Below are positions 1 to 11,283 of a stretch of 64,000 nucleotides of DNA, one piece after another. Source of the DNA: Hemicordylus capensis (Eukaryota > Chordata > Lepidosauria > Squamata > Cordylidae); the NCBI RefSeq assembly GCF_027244095.1, contig NC_069657.1, forward strand, positions 145,076,857 to 145,140,856. Reading direction: 5' to 3'. Made by a program: the position numbers and the translations under genes. Below the pieces are notes generated by a model. The model made no database searches and was not told the DNA's origin. It was given only the letters and a program-made list of their open reading frames with translations. The stretch's first letter is position 1, and each line of letters opens with the position of its first letter.

Positions 1-478
1 TGCAGTTTTAAAAGAACTACATTGGCTACCACTAAGTTTCTGTGAAAAATACAAAATGCTGGTTTATTACCTATAAAGCTTTTAACAGCTTGGGTCAAGG
101 GTATTTAAGAGAATGTCTTCTTTGTTATGAACCCCGCCACCTATTAAGATCTTCAGGGGAAGTTCACCTGAGGGTACCACCAGCTTGTCTGGTGATGACT
201 CAAACGGAAGCCTTCTCTGCAGTTGCCTCAGAGCTGTGGAATGCACTTCCTGCTGCGATTAGAGCTGCTCCATCCCTCTTGGCTTTTAGGAAAAAATGAA
301 AGACACATCTCTTCAGCCAAGCTTTTTAGCTATTTAGTAGTTTTTATGGATAGTTGTTTTACTTTGTACTTTGTATATGTTTTAATTGTTTTAAAATCTC
401 TTTCTTTGTTTTTGCCTAGAGACTTTGGTAGTGGGTGGTATACAGATACGTTAAATAATATGAAAAATAAATAAAATG
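1..478 (+). mobile_element. L2-clade LINE, 3' end (cut by window edge)
   Basis: The first 300 bases encode, with frame breaks, the C-terminal tail of an L2-type reverse transcriptase: a piece reading AFSAVASELWNALPAAIR, the same block that ends the better preserved L2 at 30647. It is followed by an AT-rich 3' UTR and a short A-rich end near 478. The 5' side lies outside the window. Old copy with several breaks. Confidence 0.8.
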
Positions 479-576
479 ACAAAACAACACCATTGAAATG
501 ACCCTATGTGTCTCTACAGTTGTTGCTAATTGGTTCCACAAAAATCACATGTAAAATGTAAGGGGAAGTATGCAAA

Positions 577-887
577 CAGTGGTGGATTAATGGAGAGGCA
601 GATTAGGCATTTTCCTACGGTGGCAAAATTTGAGGAGCATCAAATTTTGGCCCTCCTCATACTTTGCCACCCCTCTCTGTGGGCAGCGGCAGCTGCAGCT
701 AGGGTAGAATGAGAAACAGGGTGGAATGAGAAACAGGGTGGAATGAGAAATAGGGTGGAATGAGAAACAGCAGAAAGCCCACCCCCCTTTTACCTTATTA
801 CAAAAAAAGGCAAACTTTTTTGTTTAAGGTTAAAGGGTGGCAAAAGCCTTTTTGCCTACGGGTGGCAAAAAGCTTACTCCGCCCCTG
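577..887. mobile_element. Non-autonomous hAT element (MITE), copy 1
   Basis: The left end CAGTGGTGGATTAA and the reverse complement of the right end, CAGGGGCGGAGTAAG, form imperfect terminal inverted repeats. Flanks are TATGCAAA (569-576) and TGTGCAAA (888-895), a 7/8 match to an 8-bp target duplication, which is the hAT size. The interior carries GGTGGCAAAA-type sequence near both ends and a minisatellite (701-770). A related copy is at 49730-50173. No coding capacity seen. Confidence 0.75.
701..770. repeat. 17-bp minisatellite inside the hAT MITE
   Basis: About four head-to-tail copies of a 17-base unit close to GGGTGGAATGAGAAACA. It is not present in the related element at 49730, so it arose after the copies diverged. 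Confidence 0.85.
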
Positions 888-3672
888 TGTGCAAAGGAGA
901 CTGTGAGGCATTTCTGAGTGGAGACTGATATAAACAGAATAGTTTCTGAAACAAAACAAAGAAATACAGGCAGGAATAAGGTGAACTTGGACATCGATGG
1001 TGCTAAGCTGCCATCCTAAATGGGAAAACCACATGTGTTGTTACCTGTGATTGTCTTAGTACTGATGCACCTCATTCAACAAAGATCTGTGAAAGTGGAA
1101 CTGAATTTAGTATAATTTATGTGAGTGTAGCTTGCAGCATAATGTGGCTGGTATTTAATTTAAGAAATAAAAGCACACAGCATCACACAGTATTACTAGT
1201 GTATGTAACTCTCTCATTTTTAAAAAAGGGAGAACGATGAAATAATAATAAACATATCAAGTTTGTCATATTAGCAAAACCATAGTCAATGACATTTGTG
1301 TTTATGGTTTGCTGTGGCACACAGAAGAAAATGTTATACAAGTAAATACATATTTCTGTCATCAGGTCCCCTCCCTCCACACACACTATTTCTGGTTATA
1401 TTTTCTGGTTGTATTTCTGGTTGCTAGTTAATATGTATATTAACTAGCAACCTACCTATTTCTTCCTTTATGGACAGAGTTTATCTAGAGCTTTATCTCC
1501 ACACATACATAGATAAATGAAATCACATTTAAAGAATCTTCAAAAAACAGAGTAGAGATGAGTGAGAATTTTCTCTTCCCTCTACCGATAGTTTGATGAC
1601 TTCCACAAAATGTTCTATGCTAGTCACTGGAGGATCTTGCCTGTGTTTGGTGCATGGAACTGGACTTGAACAACCTCCAACTCTCTTCCAGCTTTCCTGG
1701 ATCCAGCAGCCAATTTCTAGATAAATGCAGGACAGACATGGACACAGGAAGTGGAGGCATCTGAAGAACCAGATAGTGTGGAATACACAACTGTTATTTT
1801 AGTGCCTTGCTATGCAAGTCAACTCATGCTCCTGTATTTTGTCTGTCTTATTTATTAAAAGTATGAGCCAGCAACAGAAACTGGAGATTTGAAAAATGAT
1901 AGCAATTGTGCTTATGGGGGCTAGAACCTTGTTTGCTCTGGCATGCACATGAGCACACAGCTTAACTTTGTTGCTGGATTAGTGGTAAAAGATGGGATTG
2001 GAGATGCCAGATGGGCATCCCAGTATGCCCATCTCTGTTTGACACTCCTGTAAATGGGCTTGTGCACACGCACACTGGAGCACCTCGCCTCGCAGTTCTC
2101 AAGGGCCGCTGGGCTCAACGGACAGGCCCAGTGGCCACTCCATTCACTGCCACCCCCATGGGATGGAGGGAGGGAGGCCTGCTTGGCTCACCCTCCACCC
2201 CACCCCTGGCCACATGCATGGCAACTAAAAGATTGTTGGTTTGGTGTGTTGGGGCTGCGGCAGCAAGTTTGGGGTTTTTTTTACAAGTGGGGAGCCTCAC
2301 AGCGGGGGGCAGGCCTTGTGGAGGGGGCGGTCCAGGTGGAAAAATTACCTTGGTGTGCCACTGATCTTTTGTGCTGACAACACAATAGGGGGAAGTTTAG
2401 ATTAACTGCTTCCTGCATGATTAGACAGCAGCAGGACAACATGCCAGACTGGGTGGAGATATGCATGCTCACATTTCTCTTCAGCACATTTAGGAGGGCT
2501 GGTGGCCATATATAAATGCCTTGTTCCATATTTCTCCCCAAATTCAATCAAGGCAGTTGAGGATTTCCCAGAATTATCTTTTGTTTTCCAGACAGAAAGT
2601 GTATGGCAGGTAGAACCAAACAATGGCAGATGGAAGTAACAAATGTTCCAATAAAATTCACATGAGAAACAGTTGAGGACTAAACAACATGTATCCCTTC
2701 GTTGTTTCTCCACTTTAATTCCTCTCTTCTCCCAGGATTGAGTCATACTTGTACATCTTCCCTTGATGCCTGCAACATCAAATGATGATTTGTATGTGTG
2801 ACTGGGTCATCACCACAAACAGAACTTTCATACCACCTCAAAGCCAATGGCTTGCACAATGAATAAAGTTGGGCTAGTGCAAGATCACGTAGCTGCACAA
2901 AGACACGGGGATGCTCAAAACTGAACTCTTATGCTTTTGTGCTTTTGAGCAAATGTTCCCTGAAAAAATGTGAGGTGTGTCACAGATTGCTCATCTTGTA
3001 CAATCATACACATGATTGTGCTCATGCAACCCTCATCTGGAACACAAGCTCCAGACTCAGCACAACTAGCTACACAACAGCTTTGCACAAGTACAATATG
3101 CTTACACAAGAACTTCATTAGAGTGGACGTCAGCCAACATTTTTCAATGAAGCTAGTTCACACATTCATCTCCCAATCATCAAGGGTACAGTAATCAAGT
3201 GCAGTGCTTAACTACTAGAAAAAGAGATGCCAGCACTTAAGCCTATCTGGAAACAATACCACCTGATCTAGAAAGACGTCTCTCTAATCGCTCATGTGTG
3301 AAGACTCTGATGTTACTCAATGGTAAGAGCAATGCCCTCTGCTCTTGCTCAGGGGATGTTTTGTCTGTCCACACCCCAGTATTCATATCTCATATACTCC
3401 AGGATCAACCCTAACATTGAAAATACCAAGCCCTGCACAAATTAAGCCCTAATATAGTGAAGCATGTGCAAGTGTTAACCAACCTTTAATCTTGAGTTTA
3501 GACAGATGAAGGGGTTGTACAACTGAAGTAACTGTTCAGATGAAAATGGGAGCATCTCTATTAGATTTGCCTCTTCTTTTAGGGCCTACTTCTGCATTAT
3601 ATCAGCCCACCTATGTACAGATGCGAAGCTCAGTTCCTGCTATAGCCACTCAAACCCAGACTACCAATGCAA
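888..3672. other. Intergenic DNA, nothing recognised
   Basis: No gene, LINE reading frame or clean repeat end recognised. A GC-richer patch at about 2050-2350 has chance open frames on both strands with no protein family resemblance. It is the 3' flank of the OR gene that starts at 3673. Confidence 0.5.
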
Positions 3673-4611
3673 TCAGTGAGTATGTAAATTCTTCCCTATC
3701 AATTTCCTTAGGGCATCCTGTACCTCCTTATTCCGCAGGCTGTAGATCAGGGGATTCAACATAGGGATGATTAGGGTGTAAAACAATGAAACCCCTTTGT
3801 CTGTGTCCATTGAGAAACTGGAAGTGGGTCGGAAGTACATGTAGAGAATCGTACCATGGAACAGTGCGAAAGTTGTCAAGTGAGAGGCGCAGGTAGAGAA
3901 GGCTTTGAGCCTGCCCTCTGTAGAGTGCATCCTGACAATAGCTGTAATTATAAATGCATAGGAGGTTATTATGGCCACAATGTTGAATGCTTCAACAAAA
4001 GTGCCAAAGGTGAGGAGCAGCAGCTCATTGAGGGATGTGTCTGAGCAGGCTAGGGCCATCAGTGCAGCCAAGTCACAGAAGAAATGGTTGACAGAATTTT
4101 TCCCACAGTAGGACAGCCTTAGAGAGGCACATGTATGTATGAGAGAATTCACAACACCCCCAATGTATGCCCCAGTGAGAAGCCACATGCAGAGTGGCTT
4201 TGACATGATGGCTGTGTAAGACAGCGGACGGCAAATGGCCACATAGCGGTCATATGCCATGATAACCAGGATGAAGGCCTCTACATCTGTGAAAGCACAA
4301 AACATGAAAAACTGGAGAATGCACCCACTGTAAGAGATGGCTTTTCTCTCCAGCAAGAAATTCAGTAGCATTGGGGGGGCAATGGTTGAAGTTATGCAGG
4401 CATCCATAAGTGAAAAGTGCGTCAAGAAGAAGTACATGGGGCTATGGAGCAGAGGACTCTGTCTAATCAATGCAACCATACCCAGATTCCCTAACAAGGT
4501 AAATAGATAGATGATGAGAAATATTAAAAAGAGGCTAATTTGCCCCTTTGGGTGTCCTGTGAATCCTTGGAGGATGAACTCTGTCACACTGGTGCTATTT
4601 CTGTCTGTCAT
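3673..4611 (-). CDS. Olfactory receptor, class II, OR5/8/9-like
   Basis: Seven-helix G protein-coupled odorant receptor expected in the olfactory neuron cilia membrane. The frame is intact. The chosen start is the methionine of MTDRNSTSVTEF, giving 312 residues, normal for ORs; an in-frame ATG 14 codons upstream (4653) is less likely because the N-terminus would not resemble the family. Visible marks: N-glycosylation sequon NST at residues 5-7, PMYFFL at the end of helix 2, MAYDRYVAIC at the end of helix 3, KAFSTCASHL in helix 6, and [12 protein letters not shown] in helix 7. The GFTGHPKGQ opening and LLGNLGMVALI helix 1 fit the OR5/8/9 group rather than the OR4 type of the other genes here. 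A possible splice acceptor (CAG before 4630) lies 19 bases upstream of the start. Likely functional; ligand unknown. Confidence 0.95.
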   Translation of the reverse strand: MTDRNSTSVTEFILQGFTGHPKGQISLFLIFLIIYLFTLLGNLGMVALIRQSPLLHSPMYFFLTHFSLMDACITSTIAPPMLLNFLLERKAISYSGCILQFFMFCAFTDVEAFILVIMAYDRYVAICRPLSYTAIMSKPLCMWLLTGAYIGGVVNSLIHTCASLRLSYCGKNSVNHFFCDLAALMALACSDTSLNELLLLTFGTFVEAFNIVAIITSYAFIITAIVRMHSTEGRLKAFSTCASHLTTFALFHGTILYMYFRPTSSFSMDTDKGVSLFYTLIIPMLNPLIYSLRNKEVQDALRKLIGKNLHTH

Positions 4612-4966
4612 TTTCTGAAAAATGGGTGCTCTGCTGATGAATGGGCAAGCCAATCTAAGAGTTGTCTTGATGGGTTCTCATTCTCTATCTCTCCTAAAAT
4701 TAGCACCTGAATCCATTCTTGAGAATTTCCCATGAGAATGTGTTTGCTGTTCTGACTTGATTGTGAAGACTTCTTTCGCATGGATTGTCTGAAATGCACA
4801 GGAATGAACATTTAATCAGAAATGATTATTTGCACAGCACGTCATTATGCTTACAGTTTCCATCACTATCTGCTAAAAGGCCATTTGTGCTGTATACGGG
4901 TTCCTCACTGAGAGATTATGCCATGTGGGGAAGAGAATGTGCATGTTCAGAAAGGACTATGTTGGG

Positions 4967-5152
4967 GGAGGAACCATAGCTCATTGTTAGAGCACACACT
5001 TTGCTTGCAGAAGGTGTAAGTTCATTCCTGGCATCTCCAGACAGGGCTGGGAAAGACTCTGGTCTGAACCCTTGGAAAGCCATTGCCAGTCAGTATAAAC
5101 GTGGCTTCAGCGGATGAATAGTTTGGCCCAGTATAAGGGCAACTTCATAAGC
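4967..5152 (+). mobile_element. tRNA-derived SINE, degraded
   Basis: It starts with a tRNA-like A box (TAGCTCATTGTTAGAGC), then a B-box-like stretch, then body sequence shared with the SINE at 11774 (CTGGCATCTCCAGACAGGG and the CAGTATAAGG end). Clearly diverged from the other copies, so old. It sits about 340 bases upstream of the OR start. Confidence 0.75.
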
Positions 5153-5994
5153 CCATTTCCTACTCTGCAGTTCTATTATTATGAGTTTAAGCTCCTATGA
5201 GTTCACATTCTTGGGAATTTAAGCACTGAAGCATATGACTATCCTGCTGATAATGACTTTTTTCTTCAGCCCAGCAGCAGTTCCCTGCTCAAAGAGAATG
5301 AATTGTCAGACTCATTCACTATGAGGAGAGCTGAGCTTGTAATGTTGCTTATATTCAGTTCTCCAGGAGCTAAGTGGATTGCAACTGAGTTGATTGCAAC
5401 TAAAATACCCCATAACTTATAAAATACGACAAGGACATGACAAACAAAATGACAAGCTGCACATATACAACAGACAGCTCTAGATAATGCATATTGTCAT
5501 AATACCTACCATGGTGATGGTAGCCACCAAACAAATATAGCAATCTACATTCCAAAGGGATAGTGTCAGAGCAGTAGAGAAGGGATGACCAATATCTTTG
5601 ACCCTCTAGCCCTCTGACTCACTAGTCTGTCCTCCACTGTCTTTGAGACAAGAGACACTGCAAAGTCCTTCACTTCCAACAATATCTGAGAATCTACCAC
5701 TTGATTTTTACATCTGTAAGCAAATAATCAGCTACATAAATAAATAAATTCACAGGCAGGTAGGCAGGCAAATAGATCGCAGAAGATGGGGTTTTTTTTC
5801 CCCCTAGCCAGAACTAGGGGAGTGCAGGGATTATCTTCAGATGCTAACTCCATTTTATATTTTTACCAACCTCCACCATGTAGTGGCACCAATAGCCCTA
5901 GTGGCACCAATAGCCCTAGTTGATTTTACAAATAGTTATCAAATCTATTCATATGAATTCTCTTCATATGGCTTACTTAGTGAACAAACACATA
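5153..5994. other. Intergenic DNA, nothing recognised
   Basis: No gene or clear repeat ends. It holds a short GGCA/GGTA-type simple stretch near 5755 and an exact 19-base tandem duplication near 5882-5920 (GTGGCACCAATAGCCCTA repeated). Confidence 0.5.
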
Positions 5995-6774
5995 CAGGTG
6001 AAACTCAGAAAATTAGAATATCGTGCAAAAGCCCATTAATTTCAGTAATGCAAATTAAAAGGTGAAACTGATATATGAGACAGACGCATTACATGCAAAG
6101 CGAGATAAGTCAAGCCTTAATTTGTTATAATTGTGATGATCATGGCGTACAGCTCATGAAAACCCCAAATCCACAATCTCAGAAAATTAGAATAATACAT
6201 GGAACCAAGAAGACAAGGATTGAAGAACAGAACAATATCGGACCTCTGAAAAGTATAAGCATGCATATGTATTCAGTACTTGGTTTGGGCCCCTTTTGCA
6301 GCAATTACTGCCTCAATGCGGCGTGGCATGGATGCTATCAGCCTGTGGCACTGATGAGGTATTATGGAAGACCAGGATGCTTCATTAGCGGCCTTCAGCA
6401 ATTCTGCATTGTTTGGTCTCATGTCTCTCATCCTTCTCTTGGCAATGCCCCATAGATTCTCTATGGGGTCAGGTCAGGCGGGTTTGCTGGCCAATCAAGC
6501 TCAGTACACTGTATACTTTTCAGAGGTCCGATATTGTTCTATTCTTCAATCCTTGTCTTCTTGGTTCCATGTAATATTCTAATTTTCTGGGATTGTGGAT
6601 TTGGGGTTTTCATGAGCTGTGCGCCATGATCATCACAATTATAACAAATTAAGGCTTGACTTATCTCGCTTTGCATGTAATGCGTCTGTCTCATATATCA
6701 GTTTCACCTTTTAATTTGCATTACTGAAATTGATGGGCTTTTGCACGATATTCTAATTTTCTGAGTTTCACCTG
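5995..6774. mobile_element. Internally deleted Tc1/mariner element with long inverted repeats
   Basis: The element is flanked by TA dinucleotides (5993-5994 and 6775-6776) and starts CAGGTGAAACTCAGAAAATT. Its ends form inverted repeats of roughly 230 bases in which the motif CTCAGAAAATTAGAATA occurs both at the tip and inside (IR/DR arrangement typical of Tc1-like elements). The middle keeps only the 3' end of a transposase gene on the minus strand. At about 780 bp it is half the size of a whole Tc1 element. The arms are nearly identical, which suggests a fairly young copy. Confidence 0.92.
6273..6500 (-). pseudogene. Tc1 transposase, C-terminal remnant
   Basis: On the minus strand the sequence reads DWPANPPDLTP, then after a one-base loss near the following codons IENLWG, RMRDMRPNNAELLKAA, CHRLIASMPRRIEAVIAAKG and a stop at 6273-6275. 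This is the end of a DDE transposase, with the third catalytic acid (the E of IENLWG). The DNA-binding domains and the first two catalytic aspartates are absent, so the copy cannot move itself and depends on a full-length relative. Confidence 0.9.
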
Positions 6775-6778
6775 TAGG

Positions 6779-7087
6779 AAACATAGGAACATAGGAAACT
6801 TCCATATACTGAGTCAAACCATTGGTCTATCTAGCTCAGTATTGTCTTCACAGACTGGCAGCGGCCTCTCCAAGGTTGCAGGCAGGAATCTCTCTCAGCC
6901 CTATCTTGGAAAAGCCAGGGAGGGAACTTGAAACCTTCTGCTCTTCCCAGAGCGGCTTCATCCCCTGAGAGGAATATCTTGCAGTGCTCACACATCAAGT
7001 CTCCCATTGATATGCAACCAGGGCAGACCCTGCTTAGCTATGGGGACAAGTCATGCTTGCTGCCACAAGACCAGCTCTCCTCTCTAT
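6779..7087 (-). mobile_element. Chimeric tRNA/5S-like SINE
   Basis: Read on the minus strand it begins GAGCTGGTCTTGTGGTAGCA (tRNA A-box-like). A part close to 5S rRNA follows (GCTAAGCAGGGTCTGCCCTGG then ATGGGAGAC), then the common body ending in CAGTATATGGAAGTTTCCTA. It is inserted into the endonuclease region of the CR1 at 7088 and abuts the Tc1 element at 6774. The same family occurs at 26910, 44640, 45487, 47321 and 57948. Confidence 0.85.
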
Positions 7088-7367
7088 AGAGTTTATATCC
7101 AGAGATAACAGTATCCCACTGGTTCTCACTGTTCCACCATGTTTCTGTTATGCCCACTATATCTATTTCTGTGTTAGCAATCAAGCACTCCAGTTCACCT
7201 ATCTTGGCTCCAAGGCTTCTGGCATTGGCATATATACGCTGAATCTCATACCTGGTGTATGCTATCTTACTTTTGACTCTTTGACCAGCTGGCACAGCCT
7301 TCTGTCTGCTCTTTATGTGGTTCTGCTCTGTCCCCTTCTGTTTTATCTGAATCCTTTGCACCCTCAC
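7088..7367 (-). pseudogene. CR1 ORF2 endonuclease, N-terminal fragment
   Basis: It reads YANARSLGAKIGELECLI, then DIVGITETWWNSENQW: the opening of an APE-type endonuclease with the N of NARS and the catalytic E of TETWW. It is cut off by the SINE inserted at 6779-7087. The remaining endonuclease and the reverse transcriptase are absent. Confidence 0.88.
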
Positions 7368-7431
7368 TCTTTAAAGGATGGCATTTGCTTAACCGGATAC
7401 TGCCCAGCTCCTATCGGCTATTCCCCAGGCA

Positions 7432-8337
7432 TCATTTTAAAAGCTGCTCTGAAACCTTTTTGATTTTAAACGCCAGCAGTCTGGTTTCATCTTGGTTTAA
7501 GTGCAGCCCATCCCTCTTGCACAGGGCTTGCTTGCCCCAAAATGTGTCCCAGTGCCTAACCAATCTAAACCCTTCCTCCCGGCACCGTCTCATCCACACA
7601 TTGAAACCCCTCAGCTCTGCCTGTCTCACTGTACCTGCACGTGGAACAGGTAGCATTTCTGAGAATGCTACCTTGGGGGTCCTGGACTTCAATACACTAC
7701 CTATCAGCCTAAATTTGGCTTCCAGGACCTCCCGACTACATTTCCCCACATCATTGGTGCCGACGTGCACCCCAACAGCTGTCTCCTCCCCAGCACTGCC
7801 TAACAGTCTATCTAGACACTGTGTGATATCCTCAACCTTCACACCAGGCAGGCAAGTCACCATGCAGTCAACAAGTGGGTCACAAACCCATCTCTCTATA
7901 CCTCTAATGACTGAATCACTCACTACAAGGAGGATACCCTCCGGATGAGTATCCCCTGTGCAAGAGGATATGGGGTCATCTTTCACGGAAGGGGTCTCTT
8001 CTAACGGAGCATTTCCCTCTTCCTCAGACCGATGTCCTCCTTCCCCAAGACCTTCATTCTCCCTGACAGCATAGGAGCCATCAGCCCTAGAGTGGGATAC
8101 CTCTACCCACTCCTGAAGGTCCGAGACCCCTGATGGTTTCATCCACATGCCTCTCTGAGCTTCTCCAGTTCTGCCACCTTGGTCTCGAGGGAACGAACTT
8201 TTTCCCTGAGAGCCAGGAGCTCCTTGCACCGAGCACACACCCAATGACTTCTGCCCATGGAGCAAATAGTCATACATGTGACACTCTGTGCAATACACTG
8301 GGCAGTGCCTCCTCCCCTGCTGACTTTCTATCTTCAT
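7432..8337 (-). CDS. CR1 ORF1 protein (zinc-knuckle plus esterase-like)
   Basis: Open frame of 301 residues from MKIESQQG to VSEQLLK, with no internal stop. The N-terminus has paired cysteines (CPVYCTEC and a later CSV) as in the zinc-finger-like start of CR1 ORF1. The C-terminal half has an SGNH/GDSL-esterase-like pattern: VVSDSVIRGIERW near residue 137, VHVGTNDVGK near residue 190, and DGLHLNQDETRLLA near residue 280. This domain is known from CR1 ORF1 proteins, where it helps retrotransposition by an unsettled mechanism. The stop lies just before the ORF2 region. It is retroelement coding sequence, not a host gene. Confidence 0.85.
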   Translation of the reverse strand: MKIESQQGRRHCPVYCTECHMYDYLLHGQKSLGVCSVQGAPGSQGKSSFPRDQGGRTGEAQRGMWMKPSGVSDLQEWVEVSHSRADGSYAVRENEGLGEGGHRSEEEGNAPLEETPSVKDDPISSCTGDTHPEGILLVVSDSVIRGIERWVCDPLVDCMVTCLPGVKVEDITQCLDRLLGSAGEETAVGVHVGTNDVGKCSREVLEAKFRLIGSVLKSRTPKVAFSEMLPVPRAGTVRQAELRGFNVWMRRCREEGFRLVRHWDTFWGKQALCKRDGLHLNQDETRLLAFKIKKVSEQLLK

Positions 8338-8969
8338 AACTGGTTTTGTTAGCTGTTTACAGTATTTAGAGATAGCTTATTAGAAGGATAGGTCTCAACT
8401 GTAATGGTTAGCTATTTAACTGTCCAAACAGCCTTTCTCAAGAATATGAGGGAAGGGTCAGTACTTATAGGAGGAAGGGATTTGTACTTACCTTCTTTTC
8501 TCCACCGGGCAACTTGTGATCACAGGGACTTGTTTGAGGCTCTCCCACACACTTCCTGCTAAACTCCCTCAAAACTCCAACACCTTGTTTGCTATCCCTG
8601 TCCTCTATGCCCTGTCCGCTATGCTCTCGGGCCTTCACCTCTTATGTAGAGAGTAGGCTTCAAACTGAGACACAGGATGTGGCTCAAAGGAATATGGGGC
8701 CTCCCACAGCCCTAGCTGATTCCACCCCCTCTAGGCAGGGACAAACAAAAACTGGATGCCACAGGAGTTTGCTAGCCCTGGCAAATGCTAGCCCTGGCAA
8801 ACAACAACCACACAGACTAGGACTTATCTCTTAAAGAGAAACTAGCCCCTCAAAATTTCTCCTCCTCCTGTTAGTTAGTTTGAAGGGGGGGGAGGCATGA
8901 TGTTGTTCTGTTTAGAAAAGCTTGCTCACCTCCTGAAGCTGCTTCTGCTCTTCCCAGAGTAGGCTTCAA

Positions 8970-9310
8970 ACTACAATGGCACCTAGGAAATAAAAATGCC
9001 TTGTGTGGGTTTTTATACTTTTTTCCTCGTTTTCTCTTGACTTTTATTTGCCTGTAAATTCTGTTCCTTTTTATTGTAATAAATAGACATGTTCCTTTGT
9101 TCTCTTCAAGGGATTACCAGAAGCCATGCTTGAAAGGTTAGATTCTGAGCCATCTAATTTACAACATTAAGATCATTGCCTCCTGATCTAATGGCACCTA
9201 GGAAATAAGAATGCCTTGTGTGGGTTTTAATCCCCCCCCCCATTTTCTCTTGACCTTTATTTGCCTTTAAATTCTGTTTCTTTTTATTGTAATAAACCAG
9301 GCTTTTACCT
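8970..9310. repeat. Tandem duplication of about 215 bp with poly(A)-signal-like tails
   Basis: The stretch beginning GGCACCTAGGAAATAA and ending TTTATTGTAATAAA occurs at about 8973-9090 and again at about 9190-9307, roughly 90 percent alike. The intervening DNA is not repeated. Each unit ends in an AATAAA-type signal. It could be a duplicated retroelement 3' end, but no family was recognised. Confidence 0.7.
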
Positions 9311-11283
9311 TTTTACTATAACCTTGGATGGTGTTGGGTTTTATATTATACTTCTCTGGCTGAGCAGCACTTGGTACGCACTACAGGAAGGCTTGGGGAT
9401 CTCCTATAGACTCCAGTGAATATTTTGCTTATGTTACTGAATATCCCCTACCTTGTTTCAGGGATCCAGGGTGGCCAACCTACCTGGAAATGGTTGGTGG
9501 TGGCAGGGGTAATTCCAAGGGAGCAATTGAGGGGTGTGAAGGCTCTAACAAACAGGGGCCTGCAGCCCCGTTCTCCACAATAAGTTTTATGAGCCCAGTA
9601 TCACAACTTGTCGAAGGACAAAAATGGCCTTGTCTAAGGACAACTAGTAATAATCTCAGGGCAAAGGCAAGATTCAAGCCAAGGAAGTCCTCACTTGCAG
9701 CTCAGTCTCTTAACCACAATACTACACCAGCTCCTAATGATGTAACAACTGTATTATTGGACACCATCTTATTTCCATGTGTGCACTCTCTTATCATAAC
9801 TGTTGCCACTGGTATAGTAAGTGCAATACAAACAGTGATGTTAGCTAATTTTCGGTTATGATTGCTCTTGTATATATCTGACATGACCCTATTAAGTGAA
9901 CACGTACATCAGAGATTGGAGTACTCCGCCTTCCAGTCCTACCATGAATGGAATGATTCATAATGGTCATGCTCACTCAGATCTGTGCCAGATACAAGAT
10001 AAGAAATCTTCACATCTACACTTTGATTCATGTGCAAATGAGGTGCCCCACCCACATTAACTTGCTTAGTACAGGGCTGTCTGAAGAGGGCTAGGGGGCA
10101 GTTGCTCAGGCCCCTGTGCCTACAGGGAGCACTGTCATACAAAAACAGAGACTCTTCTACTTCTGACAGGGCTGGAACAATACTGATGCATCATGGGGGG
10201 CCCTAAAACTGTTTTTGTTTCAGAACCCACAGAAGTTAGAGATGGCCCTGGCTTGGTGTATAATGTAAAAGATTCCAGTACAGCCATCCACTGAACTTCT
10301 GGGAGGAAATGCTACTTAATGGTTGTAACATATTATTAATCACCTTTACATTCCTCCCTTTCTCTAAGGAGCTCAGGATAGCACATAGGGTCATTGCATT
10401 GCATTCCCACAATAATACTGTGAGGTTAGTTAGGCTGAGATAAAATGAGTCACCCAAGGAACAAATTGTCATACACAAACATAACCAGACACTCCCTTGC
10501 TTTCAGAGTTCCCTCAATGACCAACAGCAGAACCTGAACATGTTAAAATATATTCTGTCTTTTAAAAATATCACTGTAGTTTGCCATTGCTAACATCCAT
10601 GTCTGATTAAAACTCAGAAGAGACCTGAAACATTACCATACATTGACATAACTCCTTCATCACATAAGTTCACTGCATGCTAGTGGATTCATTGTTGGAT
10701 TTCGAGGTAGGAGATCCATATTTATGACAGTTGTTTTAAAAATATAATCCCTGTGCCTTTAACAGCTCTTGTGTCATGCAGAAATACACAGATACCGTTT
10801 TTGTTGCTGTGGAGAAGCAATGATTTGGAAGCTGCACTGGTTTGCCCCAGAGATTTGCCCGAACATCTTCTTGCCCCTTGCAAAGAAGGGGCAAGAGAGA
10901 AGAAACTAGAGGCAAGAGGGTGTTCAAACAACTCTTCTCTCCTCAGTGCTTTTACTGTCACCAATGTTCTGAGCCTCTGTTTCTCATGCAAATAATAGCC
11001 TCATCCAGAAGTTATTAGGCAGAGATGCTGTATTAAAGTACAGTGTCTCAAGACACATAGTGGGTCCAGAAGTCCTGCCCATGAGTGGTCACAGTGGTGT
11101 TTGTCTGCAGAGGGGCATGATGTAACCATTAAGCACGCAGTGGAACATAATGTTCGCACAGTTGCACAAGTGCAAAAAAAAAAGCAAATAGGGTGGCATG
11201 ACAATGCAGCCATTATATATCATGGGTTGGCCTTGTCGAGAAGACAAACTATACAGAAAATCAGAACTAAAGATAGAAAACCC
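9311..11283. other. Intergenic DNA; one old SINE-like fragment
   Basis: No gene recognised. At about 10340-10470 is a degraded copy of a common amniote SINE body (GGAGCTCAGGATAGCACATA, then CTGTGAGGTTAGTTAGGCTGAGA). A second, better copy of this family is at 51930-52620. The rest appears unique. Confidence 0.5.

Larger units (their letters stand above)
7088..8960 (-). mobile_element. CR1 LINE, 5' half only
   Basis: On the minus strand this reads 5' UTR (about 8340-8960), ORF1 (7432-8337), a short spacer, and the start of ORF2 endonuclease (to about 7088). The rest of ORF2 and the 3' end are missing; the SINE at 6779 and Tc1 element at 5995 lie where they should be. CR1 copies are normally truncated at the 5' end, so keeping only the 5' part points to a later deletion. 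The phrase AGTAGGCTTCAAACT occurs twice in the 5' UTR (about 8650 and 8957). Confidence 0.85.

Noticed and set aside
2011-2377. Two overlapping plus-strand open frames of over 100 codons
   Set aside because: GC-rich patch with frames open on both strands, low-complexity composition and no recognisable domain.
7385-7948. Plus-strand open frame of 187 codons
   Set aside because: It lies antisense to the CR1 ORF1 (7432-8337), whose zinc-knuckle and esterase-like motifs are clear; the plus-strand frame has no family features.
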